A DNA stretch of 7,638 nt from Pullilachnospira_A gallistercoris (GCA_018712125.1 DVHM01000170.1:1-7638), one strand, 5' to 3'. Positions 1 through 6,483 are shown, counted from the first letter of the stretch. Made by a program: numbers and translations. Notes: generated by a model from the sequence alone, not told the origin.

Positions 1-617
1 GGGCCAACCAGCAAGACGCCCTTGGGCATGGATGCGCCGATTTCTTTATATTTTTGCGGGTTGTGGAGGTAATCCACGATCTCCTGCAGATTTTCCTTTG
101 CCTCGTCCTCTCCGGCTACATCGGAGAAACGGATGCCGGCGGTGGAAGGCACATAGACTTTGGCGTTGCTCTTTCCCATGCCGAAGGCCAGGGAATTTTT
201 GCCGCCGGCCTGTTCCATCAGTTTTTTGCTCATGTAATATCCCAGCAGGATAAAGATGACCAATGGAAGAATGACCGTGAGAAGAACGCTCATCAGCGGG
301 GAAGTAGTGCGCCCGACATCTGAGGAGAAGGTAGCTCCCGCGTCATGGAGGCGCTGTGCCAGGTCCGGGTCGTTCATGACGCCGGTTTCATAGAGATTCT
401 TGTTATCTTTGTCGGTAAAGACGATCTGTGAATCTCCGATTTCCACAGTGCCGATATTTTTTTCGTCGATCATGCTCATGAATGTGCCGTAATCAACCTC
501 TTTTGTCTGCTGGCTGGAAAGCAGCGGAGCAACAAAAATGTTGAAGACGGCAAGAATCAAAAGCACAATGCCATAGTAGTAAAGCAGTGGCTTTTTTGGC
601 GATTTCACTTCTTTCAT
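1..617 (-). CDS. ftsH: ATP-dependent zinc metalloprotease FtsH, N-terminal part (gene continues beyond the left edge)
   Basis: FtsH is a membrane-anchored hexameric AAA+ protease that extracts and degrades misfolded membrane proteins and short-lived cytosolic proteins. 205 complete codons are visible, read leftward from ATG at 617-615, which follows a GGGAGGAAT ribosome binding site. The layout is that of the family: short basic N-terminus (MKEVKSPKK), membrane segment at about residues 11-34, extracytoplasmic FtsH_ext region at about 35-107 (VDYGTFMSMI, VEIGDSQIVF), second membrane segment at about 109-127, then the juxtamembrane linker and the start of the AAA+ module (RFSDVAGEDEAKENLQEIV, 163-181). 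It ends at PKGVLLVG, the first residues of Walker A. The rest of the ATPase and the HEXGH zinc-protease domain lie outside the window, so integrity cannot be judged. It lies downstream of the tetR gene on the same strand but has its own promoter. Identification is firm. Confidence 0.96.
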   Translation of the reverse strand, partial: MKEVKSPKKPLLYYYGIVLLILAVFNIFVAPLLSSQQTKEVDYGTFMSMIDEKNIGTVEIGDSQIVFTDKDNKNLYETGVMNDPDLAQRLHDAGATFSSDVGRTTSPLMSVLLTVILPLVIFILLGYYMSKKLMEQAGGKNSLAFGMGKSNAKVYVPSTAGIRFSDVAGEDEAKENLQEIVDYLHNPQKYKEIGASMPKGVLLVG

Positions 618-637
618 ATATGATTCCTCCCATATGT

Positions 638-676
638 GTAAAATAGGGCGGATGTACTCCGCCCCTTACATTTTAC
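638..676 (-). promoter_or_regulatory. Hairpin in the ftsH leader / possible weak terminator behind tetR
   Basis: A perfect 7-bp stem (GGGCGGA 646-652 with TCCGCCC 658-664, 5-nt loop) is nested in an outer 7-bp repeat (GTAAAAT 638-644 with ATTTTAC 670-676). On the minus strand the inner stem is followed by TATTTTAC, a weak U tract, and eight bases later by the ftsH ribosome binding site (about 621-630). It could be a poor terminator or attenuator, or a leader structure affecting ftsH mRNA stability or translation. The pairing is seen directly; the function is inferred. Confidence 0.5.
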
Positions 677-713
677 GGGGAAAAAGGAAAATCTTCCACT
701 GTCAGTTTTTGGA

Positions 714-729
714 TTGTGTATAGACACAA
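714..729. promoter_or_regulatory. Inverted repeat overlapping the ftsH -10 box, possible operator
   Basis: TTGTGT (714-719) and ACACAA (724-729) are perfect 6-bp inverted arms around a 4-base centre. The palindrome covers the predicted ftsH -10 hexamer and lies about 30 bases beyond the tetR stop codon. Its position suits an operator, but the binding protein is unknown and a 6-bp arm can arise by chance. Confidence 0.35.
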
Positions 730-744
730 AGGGAAAAGTGTAAA
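717..744 (-). promoter_or_regulatory. Predicted sigma-A promoter of ftsH
   Basis: On the minus strand, TTTACA (744-739) and TATACA (722-717) are separated by 16 bases, a good housekeeping-type pair. Transcription would start near 710, giving a leader of about 90 nt that contains the hairpin at 638-676. The -10 box lies inside a 16-bp inverted repeat (714-729). No CtsR- or CIRCE-like heat-shock operator was noticed here. Confidence 0.5.
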
Positions 745-759
745 GAAAAGTGGGATGGA

Positions 760-1377
760 TCAGCTGACGGCGATATCTCCGGTCAGGAGAAGATGGAGCA
801 TGTGGACCATGTGATCCAGATCCGCAGCGTCCTCCGGCGTCCAGCTGCGCAGCAGCCCCATGACGGCCCGGCTGTGATAGCGCAGGATCAGTTCCTGATC
901 TTTGCGGTTGTAATTCTGGTAAAGGCCCATCTCGTCCACAGCGCGCTCAAAAAAGCGGAGGAAACAGTCTTCCATGATGCGCTCGACCTCCAGACGCTGG
1001 GCTGCAGACATGTCATATTTCACATAGGGTTTCAGGTTGAGGAGCGTCACGATAAAATGGCGCAGTCCCTCCTCCCGGTTTTCCTGGTTCATGCACTGGC
1101 TGATCAGCTTCTCCGAGTCGCTGTCCATGATCCAGCGCAGCAGATGGGGGATATCCTCAAAATGGTAGTAGAAGGTCTGGCGGGTAACGTGGCACTGGGC
1201 AGCCAGATCCTTGACGGTCAGTTTTGTCACGTTCCTGTCAAAGATCAGCGCTTTCGCTCCGTCGGCAAAAACCTGTTTCATATCGGTTTTCGCGTTCTGT
1301 TTTGTGTTCTGTTTCGCACCGGCGCTTGGGGCCGTTTTTTTCGCTGTTTTTGGGGGTGTTTTTGTGTCTGGTCTCAT
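760..1377 (-). CDS. TetR/AcrR-family transcriptional regulator, divergent from the pot operon
   Basis: A 205-residue DNA-binding regulator. The start chosen is ATG at 1377-1375, behind AAGGAGAG. The reading frame stays open further upstream, but that extension covers the promoter region and has no better start. The helix-turn-helix is at about residues 53-74 (LTVKDLAAQCHVTRQTFYYHF), including the TFYYHF recognition-helix signature typical of TetR proteins. Residues 75-205 form the helical ligand-binding and dimerisation half, which is not diagnostic of a ligand. The first 32 or so residues are a Lys/Thr/Ala/Pro-rich, probably disordered tail with imperfect internal repeats (KQNTKQNAKTD); TetR proteins often begin closer to the helix-turn-helix. 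The gene is transcribed away from potABCD across a 236-bp shared control region, so control of the transporter and of itself is likely but unproven. Characterised firmicute pot operons often carry a cupin/XRE-type regulator instead; none is seen here. The family is firm, the target is inference. Confidence 0.9.
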   Translation of the reverse strand: MRPDTKTPPKTAKKTAPSAGAKQNTKQNAKTDMKQVFADGAKALIFDRNVTKLTVKDLAAQCHVTRQTFYYHFEDIPHLLRWIMDSDSEKLISQCMNQENREEGLRHFIVTLLNLKPYVKYDMSAAQRLEVERIMEDCFLRFFERAVDEMGLYQNYNRKDQELILRYHSRAVMGLLRSWTPEDAADLDHMVHMLHLLLTGDIAVS

Positions 1378-1419
1378 GGGCAATCTCTCCTTCCCGCAGC
1401 GTTTGTTCTGATTTTCTCC

Positions 1420-1443
1420 AGTATACCACAAGAGCGGCCTCTT
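1420..1443 (-). promoter_or_regulatory. tetR promoter (extended -10) with embedded inverted repeat
   Basis: On the minus strand the sequence TGGTATACT ends at 1420. It holds a TATACT -10 box (1425-1420) preceded by a TGn extension, which explains the lack of a good -35. Directly upstream, AAGAG (1430-1434) and CTCTT (1439-1443) form a 14-bp inverted repeat with a CGGC centre, lying in the spacer of this promoter. That is a typical place for an autoregulatory operator. The start site would be near 1413, giving a leader of about 35 nt. The operator role is inferred. Confidence 0.45.
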
Positions 1444-1467
1444 TTTGTTAATTCCCGGAAAAAAGTG

Positions 1468-1496
1468 TATGCAAACCGGCACATTTATTGTATACT
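1468..1496 (+). promoter_or_regulatory. Predicted promoter of the potABCD operon
   Basis: TATACT (1491-1496) is a good -10 box. Seventeen bases upstream is only a weak -35 (TATGCA, 1468-1473), so the promoter may need help or may simply be weak. Transcription would begin near 1503, just before the stem-loop at 1506-1532, leaving a leader of about 110 nt before potA. Confidence 0.4.
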
Positions 1497-1505
1497 TAGG
1501 CATCG

Positions 1506-1557
1506 GGGCATGTTCGAATGCGGAGCATGCCCATACCTGACGAGGACGTTGGTCAGG
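1506..1557 (+). promoter_or_regulatory. Two tandem stem-loops / inverted repeats in the pot operon leader
   Basis: The first repeat pairs GGGCATGTTC (1506-1515) with GAGCATGCCC (1523-1532): ten base pairs including one G-U, with a 7-nt loop. The second pairs CCTGAC (1536-1541) with GTCAGG (1552-1557), with a 10-nt loop. No U tract follows either, so they are not ordinary terminators. The first sits right at the predicted transcription start, where a repressor operator would act. Both could equally form RNA structure ahead of potA. Pairing is directly visible; function is inferred. Confidence 0.45.
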
Positions 1558-1613
1558 AGTGTGCAAAAAGCGAACAGAAGAAGGAAGATAAGGGAGAGTA
1601 CACAGAGAGGCTT

Positions 1614-3077
1614 ATGGAAAATACGGAGAATATCATTGAACTTCGGCATCTGAAAAAGTGCTACGAACCGGACAAGCCGGTCATCGAGGATTTCAATCTG
1701 ACGATAAAAAAGGGAGAGTTTGTGACATTTCTCGGGCCCTCCGGCTGCGGGAAGACGACGATTCTGCGGATGATCGCGGGATTTGAAAAGCCCACCGGGG
1801 GAGAGATCCTGCTTCACGGGAAGGACATCAGCAAGCTGCCGCCCAACGAGCGGCAGGTCAACACGGTGTTTCAGAATTATGCCCTGTTCCCCCATCTGAA
1901 TATCTATGACAATATTGCCTTCGGTCTGCGGCAGAAGAAGGTTCCGAAAGATCAGATAAGGGAGAAGGTGCGCCATGTGCTGGAGATCGTGGATCTGGAG
2001 GGCTTCGAGAAGCGCAGCGTCTCCAGCCTGTCCGGCGGTCAACAGCAGCGGATCGCCATTGCCCGGGCTATCGTCAACGAGCCGGAGATATTGCTTCTGG
2101 ACGAGCCTCTCTCGGCGCTGGACTACAAGATGCGCCAGGAGATGCAGCTGGAACTGAAATTGATGCACGAGGAGCTGGGTATTACCTTTATTTTTGTGAC
2201 CCATGATCAGGAGGAGGCCATGACCATGAGCGACAAGATTGTGGTTATCGCCAACGGCATGCTGCAGCAGGAGGGGACGGCGGAGGAGATTTACAGTACG
2301 CCGGCCAACGCCTTTGTGGCGGACTTTATCGGGGAGAGCAATATTTTCAACGCGCGAAAGAGCGGCGAGAGAAAGGTGTATTTCGCCGGGGCGGAGTTTG
2401 AATGCTCCAGTGATCTGCCAACAGGTACCATGGTGGACGCCATGGTGCGGCCGCAGTCGGTCATTCTCATGGCTCCCGGAGAGGGGCGCCTTGCGGGACA
2501 GGTGCTGGATTCTGTGTTCCGGGGCCGCTACTATGATGTGACGGTACAGTCCGGCAAAAATGAGATTATCTCCCAGGAGCACCAAAGATATGAGCCCGGA
2601 GACGAGGTGGGCGTGGACATTCGGCCGGAGGGGATTCATCTGATGCCCAGAGATCTGACCGTCAATCACCTGGTGGGTGTATTGGACGAGAAGCTGCGGG
2701 TCTGCCTGGAGGGGGCGAAGATCCCGGTTCCGGCAGAAAAACTGTTCACATCTCCCCAGGAGAAAAAGGAACTGTCGGAGGGCACTCTGGGCCGGCGGCT
2801 GGCGTCGGAGGGAACTCGGGTAGAAATCTCCTTCCATCCGAGGCGGGCGCAGCTCAGCGACGATCCCGAGGCAGGTATCTTCCGGGGAAATATTACCTCC
2901 ATTATATATAAGGGAGACCACTACAGCTATCAGGTAACGGATGAGTACCAGGAGGAGTACACGGTGGACGACGAGTATCTGTGGAACGAGGGGGACTTTG
3001 TCAGCGTGATCGTCCCGGAGGATGCCATGGAATTTAAGCTGCTTGACGCCAGAGGAAAAGGGGGAGATAAGGGATGA
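1614..3077 (+). CDS. potA: Spermidine/putrescine ABC transporter ATP-binding protein PotA, with extended C-terminus
   Basis: The 487-residue ATPase that powers polyamine import, acting as a dimer under PotB and PotC. The ABC domain is complete: Walker A GPSGCGKTT (41-49), Q-loop FQNYALFPH (86-94), signature LSGGQQQR (139-146), Walker B ILLLDEPLSALD (159-170) and H-loop THDQEEA (196-202). A TOBE domain follows at about 275-345 (MVRPQSVI, VFRGRYYDVTV, IRPEGIHLM). The protein then continues for some 130 residues beyond the usual PotA length of about 350-380, ending in a second TOBE-like stretch at about 400-475 (VEISFHPRRAQL, SIIYKGDHYSYQV). The start chosen is ATG at 1614 behind GAGAGG. An in-frame ATG at 1518 would add 32 residues but has no ribosome binding site and lies inside the leader hairpin. 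The stop overlaps the potB start. The substrate class rests on the whole operon; the ATPase call itself is certain. Confidence 0.95.
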   Translation: MENTENIIELRHLKKCYEPDKPVIEDFNLTIKKGEFVTFLGPSGCGKTTILRMIAGFEKPTGGEILLHGKDISKLPPNERQVNTVFQNYALFPHLNIYDNIAFGLRQKKVPKDQIREKVRHVLEIVDLEGFEKRSVSSLSGGQQQRIAIARAIVNEPEILLLDEPLSALDYKMRQEMQLELKLMHEELGITFIFVTHDQEEAMTMSDKIVVIANGMLQQEGTAEEIYSTPANAFVADFIGESNIFNARKSGERKVYFAGAEFECSSDLPTGTMVDAMVRPQSVILMAPGEGRLAGQVLDSVFRGRYYDVTVQSGKNEIISQEHQRYEPGDEVGVDIRPEGIHLMPRDLTVNHLVGVLDEKLRVCLEGAKIPVPAEKLFTSPQEKKELSEGTLGRRLASEGTRVEISFHPRRAQLSDDPEAGIFRGNITSIIYKGDHYSYQVTDEYQEEYTVDDEYLWNEGDFVSVIVPEDAMEFKLLDARGKGGDKG

Positions 3078-3874
3078 GAAAGCGTGTGTCTGCCGGCAGT
3101 GTGCTGGGGATACCCTACCTGCTGTTTCAGATATTGTTTATTGTAGTGCCGCTGCTGGTCATCGTGTACTATGCCTTTACCGACGGCCAGGGGCAGTTTT
3201 CCGCGGAAAATTTTCTGCACTTTTTTACCAACGGCAAGGCGGTGGGAACGCTGGTTTACAGCTTTGCCATCGCGGCGGTGTCCACCGCGGTCTGCCTGCT
3301 GATTGCCTACCCCACTGCCCTGGCACTGGCGAGGGGCGGCTACCGGAGAGGCCGGGTGCTGCTGATGCTGTTTGTGATGCCCATGTGGATCAATTTTGCC
3401 CTGCGGCTTACGGCGCTGAAGGAAATCCTTACGGTGCTGGAGGGAAATCTGGCCTATTATCCTTTCCTGAATACCATCATCGGCATGACCTACGATTTCC
3501 TGCCCTTCATGATCCTGCCTATCTACAACACGATCGTGAAGATTGACACCTCCTATGTGGAGGCGGCCATGGATCTGGGGGCGAAGCGGGGAGCGGTACT
3601 GTTCCGTGTGCTTCTGCCTCTGTCCATGCCTGGTATCATCAGCGGTGTGACCATGGTATTTCTGCCGTCCATGACTAACTACGTGGTGCTGGATATGCTC
3701 TACAACAGTACCTATATCATGGGAAGTCTGATCGGGAGCTATTTCTCCGCCTACGACTGGAACAACGGTTCCGTGATTTCCCTGATTCTGCTTGTGGTAA
3801 TCTTCATCTTTTCCCTGGCCAGCGGAGAGCTGACGGAGGAGAAGAATCAGAGAGGGGGTGTCTATTATGGCTAA
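3074..3874 (+). CDS. potB: Polyamine ABC transporter permease PotB
   Basis: A 266-residue inner-membrane permease, one of two that form the polyamine channel. The start ATG overlaps the potA stop (ATGA), which indicates coupled translation, and GGGGGAGAT lies just upstream. Hydrophobic segments are near residues 12-35, 58-85, 95-115, 130-157, 185-205 and 234-250, consistent with six membrane helices. The cytoplasmic EAA loop that docks on the ATPase is clear at 163-188 (EAAMDLGAKRGAVLFRVLLP, then LSMPGI). The first-permease position and the sequence between the first two helices fit PotB/HisM-type permeases (BPD_transp_1). Length is normal or slightly short. It overlaps potC by eight bases. 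PotB rather than another permease is assigned from gene order and neighbours. Confidence 0.92.
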   Translation: MRKRVSAGSVLGIPYLLFQILFIVVPLLVIVYYAFTDGQGQFSAENFLHFFTNGKAVGTLVYSFAIAAVSTAVCLLIAYPTALALARGGYRRGRVLLMLFVMPMWINFALRLTALKEILTVLEGNLAYYPFLNTIIGMTYDFLPFMILPIYNTIVKIDTSYVEAAMDLGAKRGAVLFRVLLPLSMPGIISGVTMVFLPSMTNYVVLDMLYNSTYIMGSLIGSYFSAYDWNNGSVISLILLVVIFIFSLASGELTEEKNQRGGVYYG

Positions 3875-4682
3875 ACGGAGACTGCAGAGCCTGTGGCTGT
3901 TTTTGGTGCTGCTTTTTCTCTACGCGCCGATTCTGCTGCTGGCGGTGTACAGTTTTACGGACGCTGCCATGATCGGAAGTATCCGGTCCTTTTCCCTGCA
4001 CAATTATGTGTCCCTGTTTACCATGGAGGAACTGCGGGATATGATCCTCGGGACGCTGGTTCTGACGCTTGCGGTGGCGGTCATCTCCACGCTGCTGGGA
4101 ACCCTCGGGGCCGTGGGCGCCTTCTACGCCGGCGGCAAAAAGAAGCGTGTGATGGATCTCTTCAACCAGATCCCGGTGGTAAATGCGGATGTGGTGACGG
4201 GATTTTCCGTCTGCGTGCTGATGATCGTGCTGCTGGAGGTGGACAAGTCCACCTACCTGCCGCTGGTGGTGGGGCTCTCCTGTCTGAGCACGCCCTTTGT
4301 CTATCTGTCGGTGCTGCCCAGGTTAAAGCAGATGGATCCGGGCCTCTACGAGGCGGCGCTGGATCTGGGCTGTACGCCGGCGGACGCCCTGCGGAAGGTG
4401 GTGTTTCCCCAGATTGCTCCCGGCGTTATCTCGGGGTTTCTTCTGTCTGTGACCCTCACGCTGGATGACTACTTTATCACAACCTACACGAAGCCCGCGG
4501 CCTTTGACACGATCAGCACCTATGTGGTCAACGCCACAAAGGGGGCCCAGACCCAGGTTAAGACGGCGCTGTGGGCGCTGTCCACGGTCATTTTTCTGGT
4601 GGCGGTTCTGGCAGTGGTCCTGATGAACCGGACCAGGACTTCAGAGAAGACATCCGGGGGCAGAAGGGAGGAAGGCAGATGA
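3867..4682 (+). CDS. potC: Polyamine ABC transporter permease PotC
   Basis: A 271-residue second permease of the polyamine channel. The start is ATG at 3867, eight bases inside the end of potB, with GAGAGGGGG about seven bases upstream. A GTG at 3858 in the same frame would sit on that ribosome binding site and is rejected. Hydrophobic segments are near residues 9-31, 59-87, 105-124, 130-150, 185-207 and 236-253. The EAA loop is at 162-187 (EAALDLGCTPADALRKVVFP, then QIAPGV). The motif SVTLTLDDYFITTY (194-207) is characteristic of PotC-like permeases, where an Asp-Asp pair follows the fifth helix. The short Arg/Glu-rich tail is cytoplasmic. The stop overlaps the potD start. Confidence 0.93.
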   Translation: MAKRRLQSLWLFLVLLFLYAPILLLAVYSFTDAAMIGSIRSFSLHNYVSLFTMEELRDMILGTLVLTLAVAVISTLLGTLGAVGAFYAGGKKKRVMDLFNQIPVVNADVVTGFSVCVLMIVLLEVDKSTYLPLVVGLSCLSTPFVYLSVLPRLKQMDPGLYEAALDLGCTPADALRKVVFPQIAPGVISGFLLSVTLTLDDYFITTYTKPAAFDTISTYVVNATKGAQTQVKTALWALSTVIFLVAVLAVVLMNRTRTSEKTSGGRREEGR

Positions 4683-6169
4683 GAAGAAAGCAGATGAAAA
4701 GAAGACTGTGTGTGCTGCTGACCCTTTCCCTGCTCTGCTCCTGTCTGGCTGCAGGCTGCGGCAGTACCGAGAGCAGTGATGAGATTGTCCTTCGGGTGGC
4801 CAACTGGGAGGAGTATATCGACGAGGGCGACTGGGACGAGGAGGAGCGTATTGATCTGGAAAACGGTGCCTCGATCCTGGGGGAACATTCCATGGTGGAT
4901 GACTTCGAGGAGTGGTACTACGAGACCTACGGCAAGCGGGTGCGCGTGGAATACTCCACCTTCGGAACCAACGAGGATCTCTACAACCAGATGACTTTGG
5001 GGGATACTTTTGACCTGGTCTGCCCCTCGGAGTATATGATCATGAAACTGATGCGGGAGGGGGAGGTGCTTCCCTTCTCGGAAGACTTTTACCGGGAGGA
5101 TCTGGAGGAAAACTATTATGCCAGAGGCGTCTCCCCCTATATCCGGGAACGCCTGGAAAATCTCGAGATCGACGGGGAGTCCCTGGCGGACTATGCCGCC
5201 GGCTACATGTGGGGTGTGATCGGCTATGTCTACAATCCCGAATATATCAGCCGTCAGGAGGCTGAGGACTGGAATCTGCTTCGGAACAGCGACTACTACA
5301 AGCGGGTAACCACCAAGGACAGCATCCGGGACAGCTACTTTGCGGCGGCGGGGATGCTCTATCAGGATGAGATGCTCTCGGAGGAGTTTATGGCCCGGGA
5401 GGATTACGCCGAGGCGCTGGATCGGATGATGAACGACACTTCGCCGGAAACGGTGGATAAGATTGAGAAACTTCTGACACAGGTTAAGGACAACGCCTAC
5501 TCTTTTGAGACGGACAGCGGAAAGGCCGACCTGGTTACCGGAAAGGTGGTGGCCAATCTCCAGTGGTCTGGCGACGGTGTGTACTCCATGCAGCAGGCCG
5601 AGGAGGATGGCGTACAGCTGGAATTTGCCGTGCCGGCTTCCTGTACAAACCTCTGGTTTGACGGCTGGTGCATGCTGAAGGACGGTATCGGGGAAGATCA
5701 GGAGAAGCAGCAGGCCGCGGAGGCCTTTGTAAATTTCCTGTCCCGGCCGGACAACGCCGTACGCAATATGTACTATATCGGTTACACTTCGGTCATCTCC
5801 GGCGGGGAGGACGATACGATCTTCGACTACGCCGACTGGTGTTACGGGGCGGAACTTTCCGAGGATGAACTTCCGGAGGAGGACGATGCCGCGGCGGCGG
5901 GAGATGTGACCGACGAAGAGATGACCACGGCAGCGATGGAGGACGCCGGGTTGGTGGAGTATCCCCTGGGTTATTTCTTCGGCGCTGACGCCGAGGACCC
6001 TGCCTACACGATTCTGGCGGAGGAGAGCATGGCGGCGGGGCAGCTCTACGCCCAGTACCCCACCGAAGATGTGCTGGACCGCAGCGTGGTCATGGCCTGC
6101 TTTGATGACGAGGCCAACGAGCGCATCAACCGGATGTGGATCAATGTGCGCTGCTTCGGGCTGTGGTAA
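4679..6169 (+). CDS. potD: Polyamine-binding lipoprotein PotD with acidic insertions
   Basis: A 496-residue extracellular receptor that should hand spermidine/putrescine to PotBC. The start ATG overlaps the potC stop behind GGGAGG; a second ATG 15 bases on is a weaker alternative. Basic residues and a hydrophobic stretch lead to the lipobox LAAGC, with Cys27 as the predicted lipidated residue, as expected in a Gram-positive. Polyamine-binding features of the family are visible: NWEEYID (42-48), CPSEYMIMK (115-123), NLQWSGD (293-299) and LWFDGW (325-330), followed by the C-terminal YPTEDVLDRSVV (460-471). The family usually has about 350 residues. The extra length comes largely from an acidic insertion near 49-73 and a longer Asp/Glu/Ala-rich region at about 388-455, which lies before the conserved end. 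No frameshift is seen. Specificity between spermidine and putrescine cannot be read from the sequence. Confidence 0.93.
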   Translation: MRRKQMKRRLCVLLTLSLLCSCLAAGCGSTESSDEIVLRVANWEEYIDEGDWDEEERIDLENGASILGEHSMVDDFEEWYYETYGKRVRVEYSTFGTNEDLYNQMTLGDTFDLVCPSEYMIMKLMREGEVLPFSEDFYREDLEENYYARGVSPYIRERLENLEIDGESLADYAAGYMWGVIGYVYNPEYISRQEAEDWNLLRNSDYYKRVTTKDSIRDSYFAAAGMLYQDEMLSEEFMAREDYAEALDRMMNDTSPETVDKIEKLLTQVKDNAYSFETDSGKADLVTGKVVANLQWSGDGVYSMQQAEEDGVQLEFAVPASCTNLWFDGWCMLKDGIGEDQEKQQAAEAFVNFLSRPDNAVRNMYYIGYTSVISGGEDDTIFDYADWCYGAELSEDELPEEDDAAAAGDVTDEEMTTAAMEDAGLVEYPLGYFFGADAEDPAYTILAEESMAAGQLYAQYPTEDVLDRSVVMACFDDEANERINRMWINVRCFGLW

Positions 6170-6253
6170 GCGAGAACTTGTCGCTCTCGGAGAAAAATAA
6201 AAATGTCGTGTCTGTTAAAGACTGGATGCGGCGTTTGCAAAAATATTCAGAAA

Positions 6254-6303
6254 ATACGGCAGTTGCCGGAAATGTCATTGACAACTTTGGCAATCTGCCG
6301 TAT
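6254..6303. repeat. Imperfect 50-nt inverted repeat with 14 paired bases
   Basis: ATACGGCAG (6254-6262) pairs perfectly with CTGCCGTAT (6295-6303). After a single bulged T (6294), TTGCC (6263-6267) pairs with GGCAA (6289-6293). The 21-nt apex contains a further small palindrome (TGTCA-T-TGACA, 6273-6283). On the minus strand the stem is followed by a T-rich run (TTTCTGAATATTTTT), so it could terminate leftward transcription; on the plus strand no T run follows. It could also be a REP- or MITE-like dispersed repeat. Confidence 0.6.
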
Positions 6304-6364
6304 GATACCTTTATCTTACAAGCCGGTCTGATCAGCTTTGTGTTGCATGAGGCTTCGGCAGAGA

Positions 6365-6384
6365 GCGCATCTGTTCGGGTGCGC
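6365..6384 (+). other. Small GC-rich hairpin downstream of potD
   Basis: GCGCATC (6365-6371) pairs with GGTGCGC (6378-6384), seven base pairs with one G-U, around a 6-nt loop. It may be the 3' end structure of the pot transcript, but the bases that follow are not T-rich, so an intrinsic terminator is doubtful. Confidence 0.3.
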
Positions 6385-6454
6385 GGATTCCATTTCAAAT
6401 TGTAACTTCATAGGATCAGGTCAGAGACAGGGAAACGAAGACAGAGAAAAGTAC

Positions 6455-6483
6455 TTGTATTTTCTTACGTATCTGTATAAAAT
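6455..6483 (+). promoter_or_regulatory. Predicted promoter of the Rpn-family gene
   Basis: TTGTAT (6455-6460) is followed after 17 bases by TAAAAT (6478-6483), within the AT-rich string TATAAAATATATT. Transcription would start near 6490, leaving about 70 nt before the TTG start codon. A hairpin (GCTCTTT 6524-6530 with AGAGAGC 6536-6542, one G-U) ends exactly where the ribosome binding site begins and might modulate its access. Confidence 0.45.

Noticed and set aside
32..323. Two plus-strand frames at the left end
   Set aside because: They are antisense to ftsH, which reads continuously on the other strand with recognisable membrane and AAA+ segments.
1378..1566. 63-residue N-terminal extension of the TetR protein
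   Set aside because: It would cover the divergent promoter region. The ATG at 1377 has AAGGAGAG at good spacing and gives a normal TetR length.
1518..1613. N-terminal extension of PotA by 32 residues from ATG 1518
   Set aside because: No ribosome binding site precedes it, the ATG is inside the loop of the leader hairpin, and the ABC domain begins normally right after the ATG at 1614.
793..1653. 286-codon open frame on the plus strand
   Set aside because: It is antisense to the TetR gene and runs through both promoters. The minus-strand product has a clear helix-turn-helix and a good ribosome site.
1485..2921. 478-codon open frame on the minus strand
   Set aside because: It runs antisense to potA, whose ABC motifs are all intact on the plus strand. 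The product shows no domain and is rich in His/Leu/Arg as expected of a shadow frame.
6169..6190. Short hairpin right after the potD stop as operon terminator
   Set aside because: Only 5-bp alternatives form (AGCGA/TCGCT or CGAGA/TCTCG) and an A-rich rather than T-rich run follows.
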